A stretch of DNA of 64,000 nucleotides from Albifimbria verrucaria (Eukaryota > Ascomycota > Sordariomycetes > Hypocreales > Stachybotryaceae). The notes below the pieces were generated by a model that did no database searches, had not been told where the DNA came from, and saw nothing but the letters and a program-made list of their open reading frames with translations. Position numbers and translations under genes: made by a program. Positions 25,223-37,447 of the stretch are shown here, in pieces. The DNA is taken from NCBI GenBank assembly GCA_020081605.1, contig JAHREC010000018.1, positions 5,394,001 to 5,458,000 of the forward strand, read 5' to 3'. Each line of letters begins with the position of its first letter. The stretch's first letter is position 1.

Positions 25223-27895
25223 ATGGCAGGCCCTCTGCAGGCTGGTGATATTATCAATTTTGGGCGGCTCGCGTGGGATGTGTATCAGCTTGGCTGGTCT
25301 GAGGATCACAATGCAAGTACGTATTTTCTCAGACAGAGATCGTCATTTGACTACCTAGTACTGACCGCTGGTTTGCAGCAAGACAATACACGGAATTTGG
25401 CAAAGACGTGAGGAACCTCGCAGAGAGTCTCGATATTCTCACACAAGTCGTCTGTCAAGCCAGGACAACCCTACAGAGACAAGGCGCTTACAATGCTGTC
25501 GTGCGATGGGACCGAAGCTCACTCAGAGAAATCATTGGCGACTACGAGGCGACTCTACAAGAATGCACCGAACTCCTCAATAGGAACCGCCGCTACCGTG
25601 TGGGCGGCGGCCCGCTGCGCAACATAGAGTGGAATGTGCTGGTTCAACCGTCTGTCGATCGCATGCGCGAGCGCATTATTCTGCACAACTCCAAGATCCT
25701 CCATGTCCTGAAGCCATTTGAGATGTAAGTGGTCATGGTCATGTACACTACATGTACACTACATGTACACTACGTCTAGCAACGTGTCTAATCACTTGTC
25801 GCAGTGACCTCCTATGCCGAGTTCGACAAGATATCTATCGAGTGCACCAAGACCTTGCGCAACGAATCGCCGCCGTACATCTAGACCTCCATCGTCTGAT
25901 GGGCGTTTTAGTTCCGGATCTAGGACAGGCTCTGGACCAACAAGCCCAGCGCCAGGTCCATCTCCTTGGAGTCCTGATCGATGTCGCCGAGCGCTTTCGC
26001 GTCGCTGCACTGACAGACCGACCGGAATACGAGAGCGATGAGGGGTTCGAGTTACAAGACCTTTCCGATGCTTTCATTTTGAACTACAACAGGTCTACAA
26101 TTAGTTTTCGCGGGGGCTCTTGGTTACTGACCGTATTCCTCCTGTGGATCAGTATCTCAACCTTCTAAAATGCGTCTGGCTCTTTAAGAAAATCTCCAAT
26201 TCACCAGCGTTATTGAATGCCCAAGAAGACTCTCATTGGCCGTCTTATACAAGACAACTAGAAGATGCAAGTATCCCTCTCGAGCACGAGGTAGCTCAGT
26301 CACTAATTATTTACAGGACTTGTCATCCGAATGCAGCCGGTACGGACAGGAGTTGGTCGAACCCCAAGTGATCTCTTCGACTCTGCGACGCGACATGTTC
26401 TCTGTCTGGCCAGAGAAAGAGCCTCCCCAGCTAGTCGATGTCGTCACACGTGATGAAGTGATGGAGGAGATTCTCGCGACCCCCTACATAGCTCAGTGCC
26501 AAAGGTTGAGCGAAGTGTAAAGCTTCTACGTCGCATGGGCAGTGATGGTCGTCGTTTCCGTGTTATTGTCTCTGGAGCAGAACAGACCTCAACTGGCCGA
26601 CCAAGAGTACACAGTAGGTGATATTTCTTATAGTTGATAAAGAATTGTACTAACAAGTAGTAGAGGAAGTTATCGACTTCGACGTGACTGCAGCAGTCAT
26701 TAACCCTCAGTATGCATTGCCAAGCAGTGGCGGTTTGATGCGTGAGATCATCCTGCAGAGAGACGAAAGGATCGCCAGGCTTGCATTTACTAGCATGAGC
26801 CACGTGTTGAAGTTCCAGCAGGCTATTACTGGTTACAAGGCTTGGGCATCCTATACGCAATTCAATGCCATGGTAAGCTTCGTGCTCAGTAACGTCAAGG
26901 AGCCTGTCGTGGAAAAGGCTTGCATTCAGCTTTGGATTCCAAAGGTCATGGATGGTTCGCTGGTCAAGAACACAGACGAAACTTCGGACTTGACTCTGAA
27001 CTCATCCAGAACTCGGTCCCCGACGCAAATGACCTCTACGACCTTCAACTCGCCTATCCCTGTCCCTGAGCCTCGACATAGAGACACGAACACGACAACT
27101 CCAATGAACCGCCAAACTAGCCAGCAGTCCTCAGGGTCAATGTCATCCCCTTCTCGCAACTCTGCTACTTCTTATACCTCTTGGCCGCAAACCTCTTCAC
27201 CCATACTCATGGGACACTCCCCACCAGGAAGGCCTAGTGCCTTCTCTCTAGGTAGCAGTTCGCTCCCAGCTTCAGGCAGCAGACCAACAGCCATGAACAG
27301 CGCTCCATATCAAGGATTGGGAATTTCACCTCCTAACATAAGGGCGCCAGCCACAGGATTCCTCAATGGGAGATCTGCAAGCATCTCCAGCGCAGTTTCG
27401 ACCACTAGATCGAATAATAACAGCTCATCAAGCAGCAATGGCCATACTGTCGTCGTTCCTACAGGTGCAAATACGACGGGATTCCTTCATCGACGGCCAC
27501 CAAAGCCTATGCTTGTGATCTTCACTGAGGGAACGAAAGATGGCAAGCTTTCCATGGTGACAATAGATATTGATGAAGAAACAGCAGTGAATCCAGAGCG
27601 TTGCAATTGTCGCCGTGCAGGAAGGGATGGTTCATCCTGCCCCATCGCCGCGGTTGAAAGACGTAAGGGTGATGCCAGTCTCGAAGCTCGACGGTATGAG
27701 ACATCGACATCTAGTGGAAGCGCGGAGTGGAACGTTGCACGACTTGCAACAAATAACTCGGCACCGTCCGATGACACTACAACCTGGTCTCGGTTGCGCC
27801 GTCTTAGTATCATGTTTCCAGAACCAGCTGACAGAATCAGATTTGGTGGTACACCAAATCAATGTCGGTGTCGGGTTAAGAACGAAGGGAACTAA
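25223..27895 (+). CDS. Conserved-looking fungal protein of unknown function
   Basis: About 811 residues; function not recognised. The N-terminus (MAGPLQAGDIINFGRLAWDV) resembles helical N-terminal regions of fungal signalling or NLR-type proteins, and the first 400 residues look alpha-helical. A compact region (RMGSDGRRFRVIVSG, later FDVTAAVINPQYALP) is followed by a long Ser/Thr/Pro-rich stretch from about residue 520. The end is a Cys-containing block (NPERCNCRRAGRDGSSCPI ... NQCRCRVKNEGN) that could be a small metal site. Introns: 25317-25378, 25725-25804, 26267-26316 (GC-AG) and 26614-26660. Two one-base losses (G run 26112-26116, C run 26480-26484) break the frame; the sum then closes exactly. 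The start at 25223 gives the first ATG before the first intron. Confidence 0.75.
25741..25773. repeat. 11-bp tandem repeat inside an intron
   Basis: Three perfect copies of ATGTACACTAC within the second intron (25725-25804) of the unknown-protein gene. Without the repeat the intron would be close to the local 50-bp norm. Confidence 0.9.
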
Positions 27896-28435
27896 GCCAC
27901 TGCCTGCGGCAAGGACATCGCGGCTTTTGGGGAGAGGTGCAAGAACACTACAGGAGGGAGATGAACAGATACCATTCAGCGAGATTCGACATGCAGAAAC
28001 AAGTTGTCAATGGGCTCATGGATTGAGCAGTGAGTTTATATTGCCTGAGGACTGGATCACAGTACATAGATAAGGCACAGATATAGGAGGATGGATGGCA
28101 CATTGTAGATTATTGGAGTTTCTTGAGGGCTTGAAATTGGAGTTGGGGCCGTGTCGACCAGACAAGGGAATTACAGGTTTTGATGGAGTTACGAGGAGGT
28201 TAAGGCTTGGTGGTTCAAAACTTTATATCTTTTTGTTTACGCACAGTCATGATTTCGAAGATCGTTGGAGATTTGAAGATCAAGAAGGGCGAGGCCTTCG
28301 GTTATTGTATATAACATTCTTATGTACCTTATTTAAGGGCTGAAATCAAGAGTCCGTTTTGTGTCAAACGCCAACTACCCGTGTGAACATGACCGCTTCG
28401 CTAGTTGCTTCGTACATTAAACCTGCTTTTCCCTT
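27896..28435. other. Convergent intergenic region
   Basis: 3' flanks of the unknown-protein gene (plus) and the purine permease (minus). No gene or repeat seen. Confidence 0.55.
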
Positions 28436-30203
28436 TCAAACTATTCTGGGCACTTCCATCGATTGGTTGTATCTCGTCACTGTCGCCTCGGGTTTCAGGC
28501 TTCGCGGTGGGGATGGGATTCGCTCTTCCACAGCCTCGATGTCATCCTCCAGTTCCTCGGGAAGCATAAGGTTCAGAATCATGCAAATAGCAGCAGTGAC
28601 AGCGAATCCAGTCTGCATAATGAGAACAATAGCATCGAGGAAACCCTGAAGGGACTTGTTGTTGCCACTGTAAGTGAAGACGTTGTTGAAGTAGGTTGGC
28701 ACAAGAGTCGCGCCGTAACCGACAGCAAGGCCTGCTGTAAGGATGAACCTGTTGCGACGAGTGTAGCCAGCTCGCGAGATGATGGCCATGCCCGAGACAG
28801 CAACAGCACAGAACAGGAATGTGGTCATGCCGCCGAGAACAGCAGAGGGATAGCCACGAGGGCAGCTCCGAATTTAGCAAAAATGCCCATTATGACCAAG
28901 AACATGCAGCAGGCATAGCCAGCTTTGCGGTTGGCACACCTAGTAAGGAGATGACACCGTTGTTCTGCGCAAAAACACTCATGGGAGTAATGGTGCAAAG
29001 GGCAGCGATGCAGCCGTTGATGCCATCCGCCAGGATACCACCCTGAATACGGGATTCGTAAATCTTGCCATCGACCTCGAGTCGAGACACGTCGCATGTG
29101 GCAGTAATGTCACCAATGGCTTCCGTAGCACAAATTATATATACAGCCAGAGTAGGAAGAACGAGAGGTGCGTAGACTGTCAACGGGAAGGTGTGAACCC
29201 AGATGAAGCTCGCGGCCGAGGCCGAATCGATGCCGGACCGGTCAAAGTACCCGCAAGCTGCGCCGATTATGCACCCCACAAGAAGACCCCAAACCACAGA
29301 GGTTGATTTCATGATCGGAGCGCCGAATCGCTCGCATAAGATGATGGTGGCAAAGACCGAGAAGCCGAGACCAAGATACTCGGCGGAACCCCAAGGCAGG
29401 GCGTGTGGGGCCGTGATATCGGGGCATCGGGCGAAGAAGTCCGGAGCTGATGGGTCAGAGCACAAGCCACTGCCACCCATCCAGTTCTTGAAACCGCTTT
29501 CGATGAGGTGCACGCCAATAAGCATGACGGTCGGACCGGTGACAATGGGCGGGAACATGCGCAACAGGGTTTTGGGTGGGATAAACGACATGAGGATTTC
29601 GATAAGCGAACAGACGGCCGAAGTGCCGATGAGAGCGCCATAGCCTTTCGGACACGGCAAAGGGTTGCCATCTGCATCAGACGGGCAGTATCCATTGGCG
29701 TACATTTGCGCAAGTGCACCTTGGGCAACTGGGATGACACTGAAGCTAACGCCGACAACGGAGATGAGCCCTGTGCCGAGATAGTATGGAGTCTTGAAGA
29801 TGCGCAGGCGGGTGATCTGAATGCACGACAGCAGGCCGCTAACAATGAGCGCAGTCGAGACCAGATACTGCTGCTGGGCAGGCTCGAGATTCGCGCCACC
29901 GCTGCCGCTCAGGATGATGGGTGGCGTAATGATGCCAGCAAGCATGGCCAGCGCGTGCTGGAAGCCAAGCAGCAGGGCGAGCACGACGGGCATACGGTCG
30001 TTCAGGCCGAAGAAAGGCGGCGCGCGTAGCGACTTGGACATGAAGGGGAGGCTGGGGCGGAAGAGGAAGGCATAGTCGTAATCGCCGATGAGGCCGTCGC
30101 GGGTGGTGAGGGCATGGCGGATTGAGCGCAGGCGATAGGAGAAGGTCTTTGGCGCTGGAGCATGCTCAGGAGCAATGCTTTGAGGGCCGTGGTCCTCGTC
30201 CAT
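28436..30203 (-). CDS. Purine (uric acid/xanthine) permease, NCS2 family, UapA/UapC-like
   Basis: Plasma-membrane nucleobase:proton symporter of about 589 residues, single exon. It shows the NCS2 landmarks: QHALAMLAGIITPP in the first segment, ATEAIGDITAT with the substrate-binding Glu and Asp, and PMSVFAQNNGVISLTRCANRKAGY, in which the Gln-Asn pair forms the purine site in characterised UapA. About fourteen hydrophobic segments are expected. Two one-base losses (near 28948 and the G run 28847-28849) split the C-terminal third into other frames; the joined sequence reads LTRCANRKAGYACC and AIPSAVLGGMTTF. Uric acid/xanthine specificity is inferred from the motif and not proven. Confidence 0.92.
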
Positions 30204-30380
30204 GGCGAGGATTCTGGAAACTAATTCTTGGAGGAACTGCTTGATGCTTGAATCATGAGGAGAAAGGCGTTGCGGAGGTGATGATGTCGATCCGATGTCG
30301 TATGCGGTCCCCTAGGTATAGTATAGTTGGCTGGGCTGTATAATCAAGCTTTCGGTCGAGCTCCTGGCTAGCGACATTAA

Positions 30381-30404
30381 GATATATATACATATATATA
30401 TACA
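30381..30404. repeat. TA microsatellite
   Basis: Alternating TA run with single interruptions, about 180 bp upstream of the purine permease start. It could influence promoter melting, but it is probably just a simple repeat. Confidence 0.85.
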
Positions 30405-30496
30405 ATTGACACCTGGCGAGGGTAAAGATAAATGCCAAGATAGATTGATGTCAAAAGAAAACTATTATGTAGCCACATTATTACCACACACATGGA

Positions 30497-30515
30497 TACA
30501 CACACACACACACAC
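30497..30515. repeat. CA microsatellite
   Basis: Nine CA units in tandem upstream of the purine permease promoter. Confidence 0.85.
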
Positions 30516-31610
30516 CATGCGCTCATGCACACGGTTATCAGCACCAACTAAACAACAGCATCATTAACTCCCCGCCATGCATTTTTAGTCTTATCAGTGG
30601 GGTCTCGACTTTGCTGGTGACATCCAGCCAAGAGGGTTTTGGCGCCGAACGGTTGGTTGCGTTTTGGCCGGTCCAAGGCCCCCGGTCTCCATCGTCTGCT
30701 TATGACTGGGTCGGTTGGTTGGCGCCCCACGAATTGACTGGGGAAGGGCAAGATTCGGTCAGAGAGCACTGATCGCTATCGTCGAGGCTTGTGGGGAGCG
30801 AGCGAGATAGGCGGCGAGTGAGATAAGACGTGAGAAGGGCCAGCTTGACCGAGATCTGGCGGGAGGCGCCGCGAGGTTCTAGCCACGGCGATGTTTCTCA
30901 TCCAAGTGTCACGAAATTCCGAGTGGCATTGGCCGTGTTGAGTGTGGCAATAGGTAAAAGCAAAACGCAACTCAGCACATGATCTGCATCGTCAACCACC
31001 ATCTTGCATCCAAAGCAGGATAGCTCAGTCAACTCCCCACGGAGATGCCATGTGCTCATCACCTCCAGCCTACCATTCGCATCCCAATCTGAAATCGCTC
31101 AAATATCAAAGTAACCCTTCCTTATCCCCGGCCTCGTGCGACGGCGAACTGCGCGCCTCGGCTGCCAGACCAGACGGTGCTGAAACCTGGGGCGCGCGCC
31201 GCGATCGCTCTTCGGCCATCTCCAACCTGCATTGCTGATAAGCGACGAGCCGGCCACTCGTCCAATTGGCCAGTTGGATTAGATGCCTCGATTATCGATT
31301 GCTACGCCGGGGAGCTCCGGTCCAAGCACTCAGAGAAGACCGCGGCTGAGAAAGGGACCCAGAGCTGGGTATAGTCTGGGAGATGAGTAACGCCTCACAA
31401 TTCCGGGGACCCGGTTCATTCCACCAACGCTCTCTTGATATCCTCGATAGTATTCTTTTTGTTCGCCATTTTATCTATATGCGCTGGTATCGCTTCAGAA
31501 CTGCATAGTCAAGCTCGGGCCACTATCGACTGGGGACCAGCTCGGCAGCCGCATATGTTCATCTCGGGGTTTGAACCCCGGTATCGTGGTTGCCCTTGAT
31601 ACCAGTTAGC

Positions 31611-32971
31611 TCAGTCCAGCCCGTCAAATCCCATGATGCCATGAGCTCCCATGGGTCCTAGCTTGCTGTCCTTGACCTCCTTCCGTCGCTTGGCTCGACG
31701 CTTCATCTCCTCCATGCCATCTTCATCGTCACTGTCGTCATCGCTGTCCTCCTCATCGCTGTCGGCTGCTGCTCGCTTTCCACCAGTAGTTTCTTTCTCT
31801 GCTTCGTCTTCGTTACTGCTATCATCCTCGTCTTCCTCGCTATCCTCGCCATCGCCCTGCAGCTCCGACAGCTCCTCCCACACCTTGACTGTCTGACCAC
31901 CAGCGCTGATGAGCCTGTTCTGCGAATCGAAGCCGAGTGATACCACACCGTCCGTCTCGTCGTGCCTCAGGTTTGCTGAAACATCAACCTCTCTTCTGAG
32001 AAGATCCACAATGCGCAGACTGCCGTCACCAACGCCACAGACGACCTTCTTGCCAAAGCCCATCTCTTCGGGGATCAAAACCACAGCATCCACACTCTCG
32101 CCTCCGCCCTTGCCTCCATCAACGTATATTCGCTCTTGCTGATCGTCCCAAGCTCCCTTGTCCCAAATGGTCAACACTCCAGAGCCAGATCCGATTGCCA
32201 TTACGCCGTTGTTACGGTTCTTTTTCGGGCCTATGCCGGGGACGAAGCATGCGCTGAGGAGCTCATCTTCTTGATCCTCACTCCGTACCAGGACACCACG
32301 GCGCACATCAGTCACGGCCAGTGTAGTCCCACCAGTACTGACCCACTGCTTGGGAAGCCGCTTGTACTCTCGGCCGAGGGAGGAAGTGGTGTAATTGACG
32401 AAACGTAGTCAGCGTGCGGGTAATGGGTTTGAGCCGGCTTCTTTCCTGGAGCACCATCGCGCAAGTCGACAATGTGCAACGCGCCGGAGTCGGTCGCCAA
32501 TAGCAGGCTTTGCGGGTTGAGGACATGGAGGAGTGTCGGTGCGTCAGGGACTGTTGTCGTTGAGGGAATCGACATTTTCGAGGTGACCTTGCCCGTCATA
32601 GAATCAAAGTGCTTGACGACGGCGTCGGTTCCGGCAGAGTAAACAGCTGTAATCGGTGTCAATTGCATGGCCCAGCTAGTCTTTGTATGCCTCGCGCTTA
32701 GCCACTTACATTGTCCATCGTGTGCATATGCCAGACAGCGACAGCTGCCCTTGTGCCGGCAGGTTTTCCAGATGGTGTCGACCATGCCCCTGCCATTGCT
32801 CAGGATGCTGCTGTCACCATCCGCGCTGTCATTGGATGAGCCACTCTGAGGCAGCCTGAATGTTTCAACATGTCCATTGGCCAGCCCAACCGTGAGCAGC
32901 GGCTCGGTGGGGTGCAGAGCAGCGGTGAAAATATCCGCTTGGAGCAGGAGCGTGCACAGGTTTTCGAACAT
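31611..32971 (-). CDS. JIP5: WD-repeat ribosome-biogenesis protein JIP5 (WDR55 family)
   Basis: Nucleolar beta-propeller protein of about 432 residues, involved in rRNA processing in yeast and vertebrate relatives. The N-terminus ([20 protein letters not shown]) and [15 protein letters not shown] match the family. Further WD-like blocks are [31 protein letters not shown] and [19 protein letters not shown]. The C-terminus is an acidic Glu/Asp/Ser run followed by a Lys/Arg nuclear-localisation segment ([11 protein letters not shown]) and GIMGFDGLD. Intron 32709-32647 has its donor directly after DGQ. One base is missing in the G run 32352-32354; adding it joins the two halves and closes the length. 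Confidence 0.9.
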
Positions 32972-33582
32972 GTTCCTGGGTAGGGTCTAAGTGCAGCTTT
33001 CGAAGATGGCGATCGGTACGGAGGAAGACGATGATGGGATTAGCGAATCAATAGCCGACCATGGTCTCGATCGAATTTGTATGGGTATGGGTATCCAGGT
33101 AGGATTCGTGGGGAAGAGGGAGAGTGCGCAAGTCTGGTGCTTGATATCCCACCATGGGAGAAAAAAGTTGAGGCTCGAGATCGATAACGATGCACAGTGT
33201 CAATTGACAGAATATGGACAGGAAAACTGTATAGTCGCACCGTGCACCCAACTCATATTGAACATCAATGCTTGACTTCACATTCCACGTATCATTACGC
33301 TTCAACTCCTAACTATCTGCCATATCAATGTATCTAACATCTGGGGAAACGCGTACTATTCATATGTTTTGGCCGTGACTGCCGGCCGTAGACATCATCA
33401 TCATTATCAATTTTCACTGCCTATCTAGCTTGTGTAGAAGCTGCGTCGTTCATGATTCCAAAACCACCAACATTCATTCCTCTTTGTCCCGCAAAAGATT
33501 CGCTCTCTCAGTCGACTGGGCTCAGCCAAGGCCGTCCCATTCAAAAAAGCGCCAATGAATTGTATAGCACTTCAATTTAACC
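32972..33582. other. Intergenic region, JIP5 promoter
   Basis: About 600 bp between two minus-strand genes: JIP5 promoter and methyltransferase 3' flank. No gene seen. Confidence 0.55.
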
Positions 33583-34934
33583 TTACTGGTTCTCGGCAGC
33601 CGGGGTCTCGGCCGCAGGAGTCTCAGCAGCAGGCTCAGCAGGAGTCTCAGCCGGGGCCGTCATGGGCTTCTGGGCTCTCCAGAGCTTGAACTCGAGGTAG
33701 GCATGCTGCTTGGGGTCCTTCAGATCCTTACGAGCCTTGGCCAAGAACACCTCGATTTCTGCTGGCTCCATGCCAAGCGCCAGGAAGGGCTTCGCCGCAA
33801 ATGCGCCCATCAGATCCGACATGACTGTGAGCATGTACTGGCCAACAAGACGCAGCGTTGGGTCCTTGGCCCAGATACCGACCGGCGTCTTGATGGTGCG
33901 ACACTCCACGCGCGTGAATCCTACCTTCTTCAGCGTCTCTCCCACGTGGTTGGCGCTTTGGAAGTTCATGCCGAATTTGTTCATGGCCACATTGCACTGA
34001 GCGACGAACTTGGCGTAGTAAGATTCTTCTGGCATGGTGCCGTCATCGCACTTGACTATGCCGCCGAAATCTTGCGATTCCCACCAGCCACCAGGCTTCA
34101 GGTTGCTGTCGCTGCGTTAGTCTTGCTGCGCCGCGCAGCTGACCAGGTAAACTCACTCGTACGACATCTGTACCACCTTCTCGATGCCCTTGAGAACAGG
34201 GAGGACGTGACGGCAGTGGATAAGATCCCAGTCGTTATCCAGAGCCCACTCATCTTCGATATCGTCCACGATAAACTTCCTGTTGCACGGGTCAGTCCTG
34301 AGTATGAATTAGTCTGAGTGTGGCATACAGATTCGGTGGCACCCAGTTGGACTGGATCGGGCTCAAATCTACTCCAACAACCTCTGCGCTGGGGTACTGA
34401 TCGGCCACTGCGGAACCACATCAGCATGGGCAAACTGCTTGTCAGTCATTTATGGCTTACTGTCAATAGCCCATGTTCCGACACCAGTTCCGAGATCGAG
34501 AATCTTCTGCGGGTTCTCGCCAATGTCCGCCAGAGTCAGCTTTCCACTGGTTGGATACCAAAGTCAGCTGAGTGCGCAGTGCATGCGAAAGGGGTCAGAC
34601 GTGGGGTCCATCTCACTCAAGCATCTCTAATTGAACGGCATGCTTCAGTGCCTCTCTGCCTTGCTCGACATCATCGTTGGGGATGGGGTATTTGCCGTTG
34701 CGAAAATGGTGGTACTGATACTGTTTAGCTAGAGCTTCTCGATGCGGCAAATCGCATCCATACCCGTCTGCCATGCTCAAACGAGTGCTGCAACACGCTC
34801 GAGGTGATGCTGGCGCTGGCCGAAGACTCGGCATCCCACTCCAGCTCGTTGAACTCGTCCTCGTCGACGTCTCCCGGAGCCGCCACCTCGATTGAGGCGA
34901 CGGTAGGGTTCTGGGTCGGTTGCTCGGTACTCAT
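33583..34934 (-). CDS. LaeA-like SAM-dependent methyltransferase
   Basis: Predicted methyltransferase of 359 residues in six exons, reading cleanly without any frame break. Introns: 34763-34715, 34616-34547, 34460-34408, 34328-34280 and 34156-34106. Order: acidic N-terminus ([13 protein letters not shown]), a short conserved segment ([19 protein letters not shown]) typical of LaeA/UMTA-like fungal enzymes, and the SAM-binding motif [43 protein letters not shown] and [14 protein letters not shown] follow, and the C-terminus carries Ala-Glu-Thr-Pro repeats. The family includes the secondary-metabolism regulator LaeA, but most members have unknown substrates. No biosynthetic core gene lies nearby, so I make no claim about clusters. 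Confidence 0.9.
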
Positions 34935-37447
34935 TATGTCTTTGAGTGTTGGTACTGTAGAAGAAAACTGCTCGAGTCCAATCCGTCTGGAGGAAGACAA
35001 GGGATAGGTATGAGAGACAGCACTTTGGGGGTGGGGTTGCCGGGGTTATACCCAGTGGCTGGCTCGAATAGAGTCGTCGAGAACGGTTGCAGAGGGTGCT
35101 TCACTAACCAGGTAGGTGCTACGTGGCGGCGGTGGTGCATTCTCCTCCCTGCTCGAGAGAACTCTGCATGGCAGCGCCGGTGCATCCTGGCCAGAGTAGA
35201 CCCCTGCTTCCTTTGGGCTTGGTCTGGGTCTTGGTCTTGGTCTTGCAGCAACCACGTGGAAATCAAACTATTTCCCAAAGACCCATTCCCCGACCAAACA
35301 GGCCAGTATTTCGCACGACGACCAGGTCAATGGGGATGGGCAAATGCTGAACATCTGATACCGTGTCTCTCATTGGCCACCATTGTGCCGTGTATGCAAA
35401 CTTACGACCTGGTTGATGGGCTAAGTGGGGTGGCTGTCGGCAAGGGGCCTACGGAAGTCTGTCCTGGTTTGGTAAGCCCTTGTCCTTCAGGCCGGTTAAA
35501 GAATGCACTGACCTCAGCGTTGTTGTCAAGTGCAGTGAAACTCCTCTTTCAAGCATGAGCGAGCATCTGTTGGTGAAGGCGCGACAACACGCATGGAGAA
35601 AGCTGCTGATACGGCCATGGCGCCTGTTAACTGGCATGGAGGCCCATCAGCAATCCTACGGTAAACTGACGAGGCCTCTTTGGAAGTGCCCCTCGATCTA
35701 GGCCCCTGTATGCATACACACACACAGACTTTCGCGAAGGAATTGTGGCTTTTTCCCACAATGAGGCTCAGGCGTCGTCTAGAAGCTTAAGCGGAGCACC
35801 TCCCTCCTGAGCGAAACCGAGGCAGGGCTTGAGCTCAACCTTGGGCAGACAGAGGAAACATAAAACCCTCCGAATGTGCATTCAGGGTCGCAGCGTGGGG
35901 ATGACGGATACTAACTTAGTGACGGCTTGTGCCGTCGTAGCAGCCGCGGGTGCATCCGGATGGCCCGCCCAGGCGTTTCTAACCAACACACATAATTTAT
36001 CCCCTCAAGTTCTTAGCCTACTTGACAGCTATCTTGACCGCTTGCGCGGTATTTTCACATTGCAGTCAAGTCATTGACCAACAGAAGCTCTTGCTTACGA
36101 GTCTTTGACTCGGTTGGGTGGCTTCATTGCACATACTTCGGTACGGATTGGCGTGAGCCATTTTGAGGCTATCCACGCACGGGATGCTGCCTCTTGTCCC
36201 GCGTTCGCATGAAATGTGCTTCAGATGCGACTTGGGCATGCATCTTCACACTGCATGCTCTTACACGGTGCAATCAGTGCAATGTCTCAGATGCTTTCTC
36301 CACTTGTCTACTACCCAAGAGCTGCAGTTTTCTTGATGAATTGATTGCGTGCAGCTAACTGCATTGACAGTGTGGATCCTCAGTACCTGATGCCTGTTTG
36401 ACAACCTCGTGGGGAAGGATTCGATAGCTCTGTGTGGCTTTGATAGTTGACAGCTGGAGTCGAACCATCTCAAAGCTTGGCTAATATGAATCCAATGGTC
36501 TATAGTAATTTGAATTAGGAGCACAATACTGCGCCAGCGACAGGGATTGCGTTTCATACGTGATTTGAAGACTAATTTTTTGCTCTGTGAAGCATCGGCA
36601 GGGGTTCAAGAACTTGACGACGGTAGTTGTCGTTTGCACCGAAAGACGTGAGAAGGCATTCCTGTAAATGACGAATTTGGCCTGCAAAACAAGATGGCAA
36701 AGTTTACGACGAAGGCGTGGCACTCATAGTGTTCGAGCTCTGACTGAGATGTATTCATCTCCAATCAGCATGCTCTCCGAGACAGGGTGCCGTTTTGTGC
36801 CGGAGACTGTAACCGCAGAGTGTTGGAAATTGTATCTATGGGAACATAGATCACAATAGGCATTTGGATCTGTGAGCAATCTATTCTTCAAACTGACAAG
36901 CAGCCATCTGTCCCTTTGCTAGGCTAGAGCGCGCCCATCGACGAATACCGTGGGGGCAAATACAGCGGCAATACAACAGCAGTGCAAATCGGCCTTGGCT
37001 TCCGGATAGCAAAAAGAAAAGCATGTGGCAAAGGACTTTCACCGCAAGTCTAAACGATTCATCAATGTTTGCAAGGGACCGAATTGGTAGGCGATGGCTT
37101 GTGCTTTGTTTACGGACAGTGAGTAAACTCGGAGCCTGCTCATTCTTCAAGGGAAACCAAGGAGACTAGTTGAGGTGTACCCTTCGATTTGAAGTAAATG
37201 CATTCCAATTACTTGCTTGTTCTCTTCTCCGTGTTCTCAGAAAGGCTCGAGCGAGAGTTGCGAATCTTCATATGCCTCGGAGCAAGTGTCTGATTGGGCG
37301 CGGGAGAAATTCCTTTGCAGGGCTAGTCGGTGGGGAATCATCATCACCGAGGCTTACTTTCAGCAGAGCCCAGCCATGAAGAAAATGTCGAAAACACCAT
37401 TTCTGCTTGCCAATTGCGATCCGGTCTAGAAGCAAGCAAAACATACA
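34935..37447. other. Long divergent intergenic region (methyltransferase / PHS1)
   Basis: About 2.5 kb holding the promoters of two outward-facing genes. The part next to the methyltransferase is GC-rich; 36000-37400 is more AT-rich. No frame here shows family similarity. I cannot exclude a non-coding RNA. Confidence 0.45.

Larger units (their letters stand above)
30204..31610. other. Intergenic region with permease promoter and JIP5 3' flank
   Basis: Both neighbours are on the minus strand. The region carries a TA microsatellite (30381-30404) and a CA microsatellite (30497-30515). No supported gene. Confidence 0.55.

Noticed and set aside
31561..31615. tRNA-like sequence on the minus strand with GGGGTTCAAACCCC and a nearby GAGCTAACTGG
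   Set aside because: The would-be T-arm has a six-base loop, the anticodon arm cannot form with a seven-base loop, and part of the segment is the JIP5 stop region.
36445..36475. Minus-strand GGTTCGACTCC resembling a tRNA T-loop
   Set aside because: The flanking bases do not pair as a T-stem, and no D-arm or acceptor stem lies upstream.
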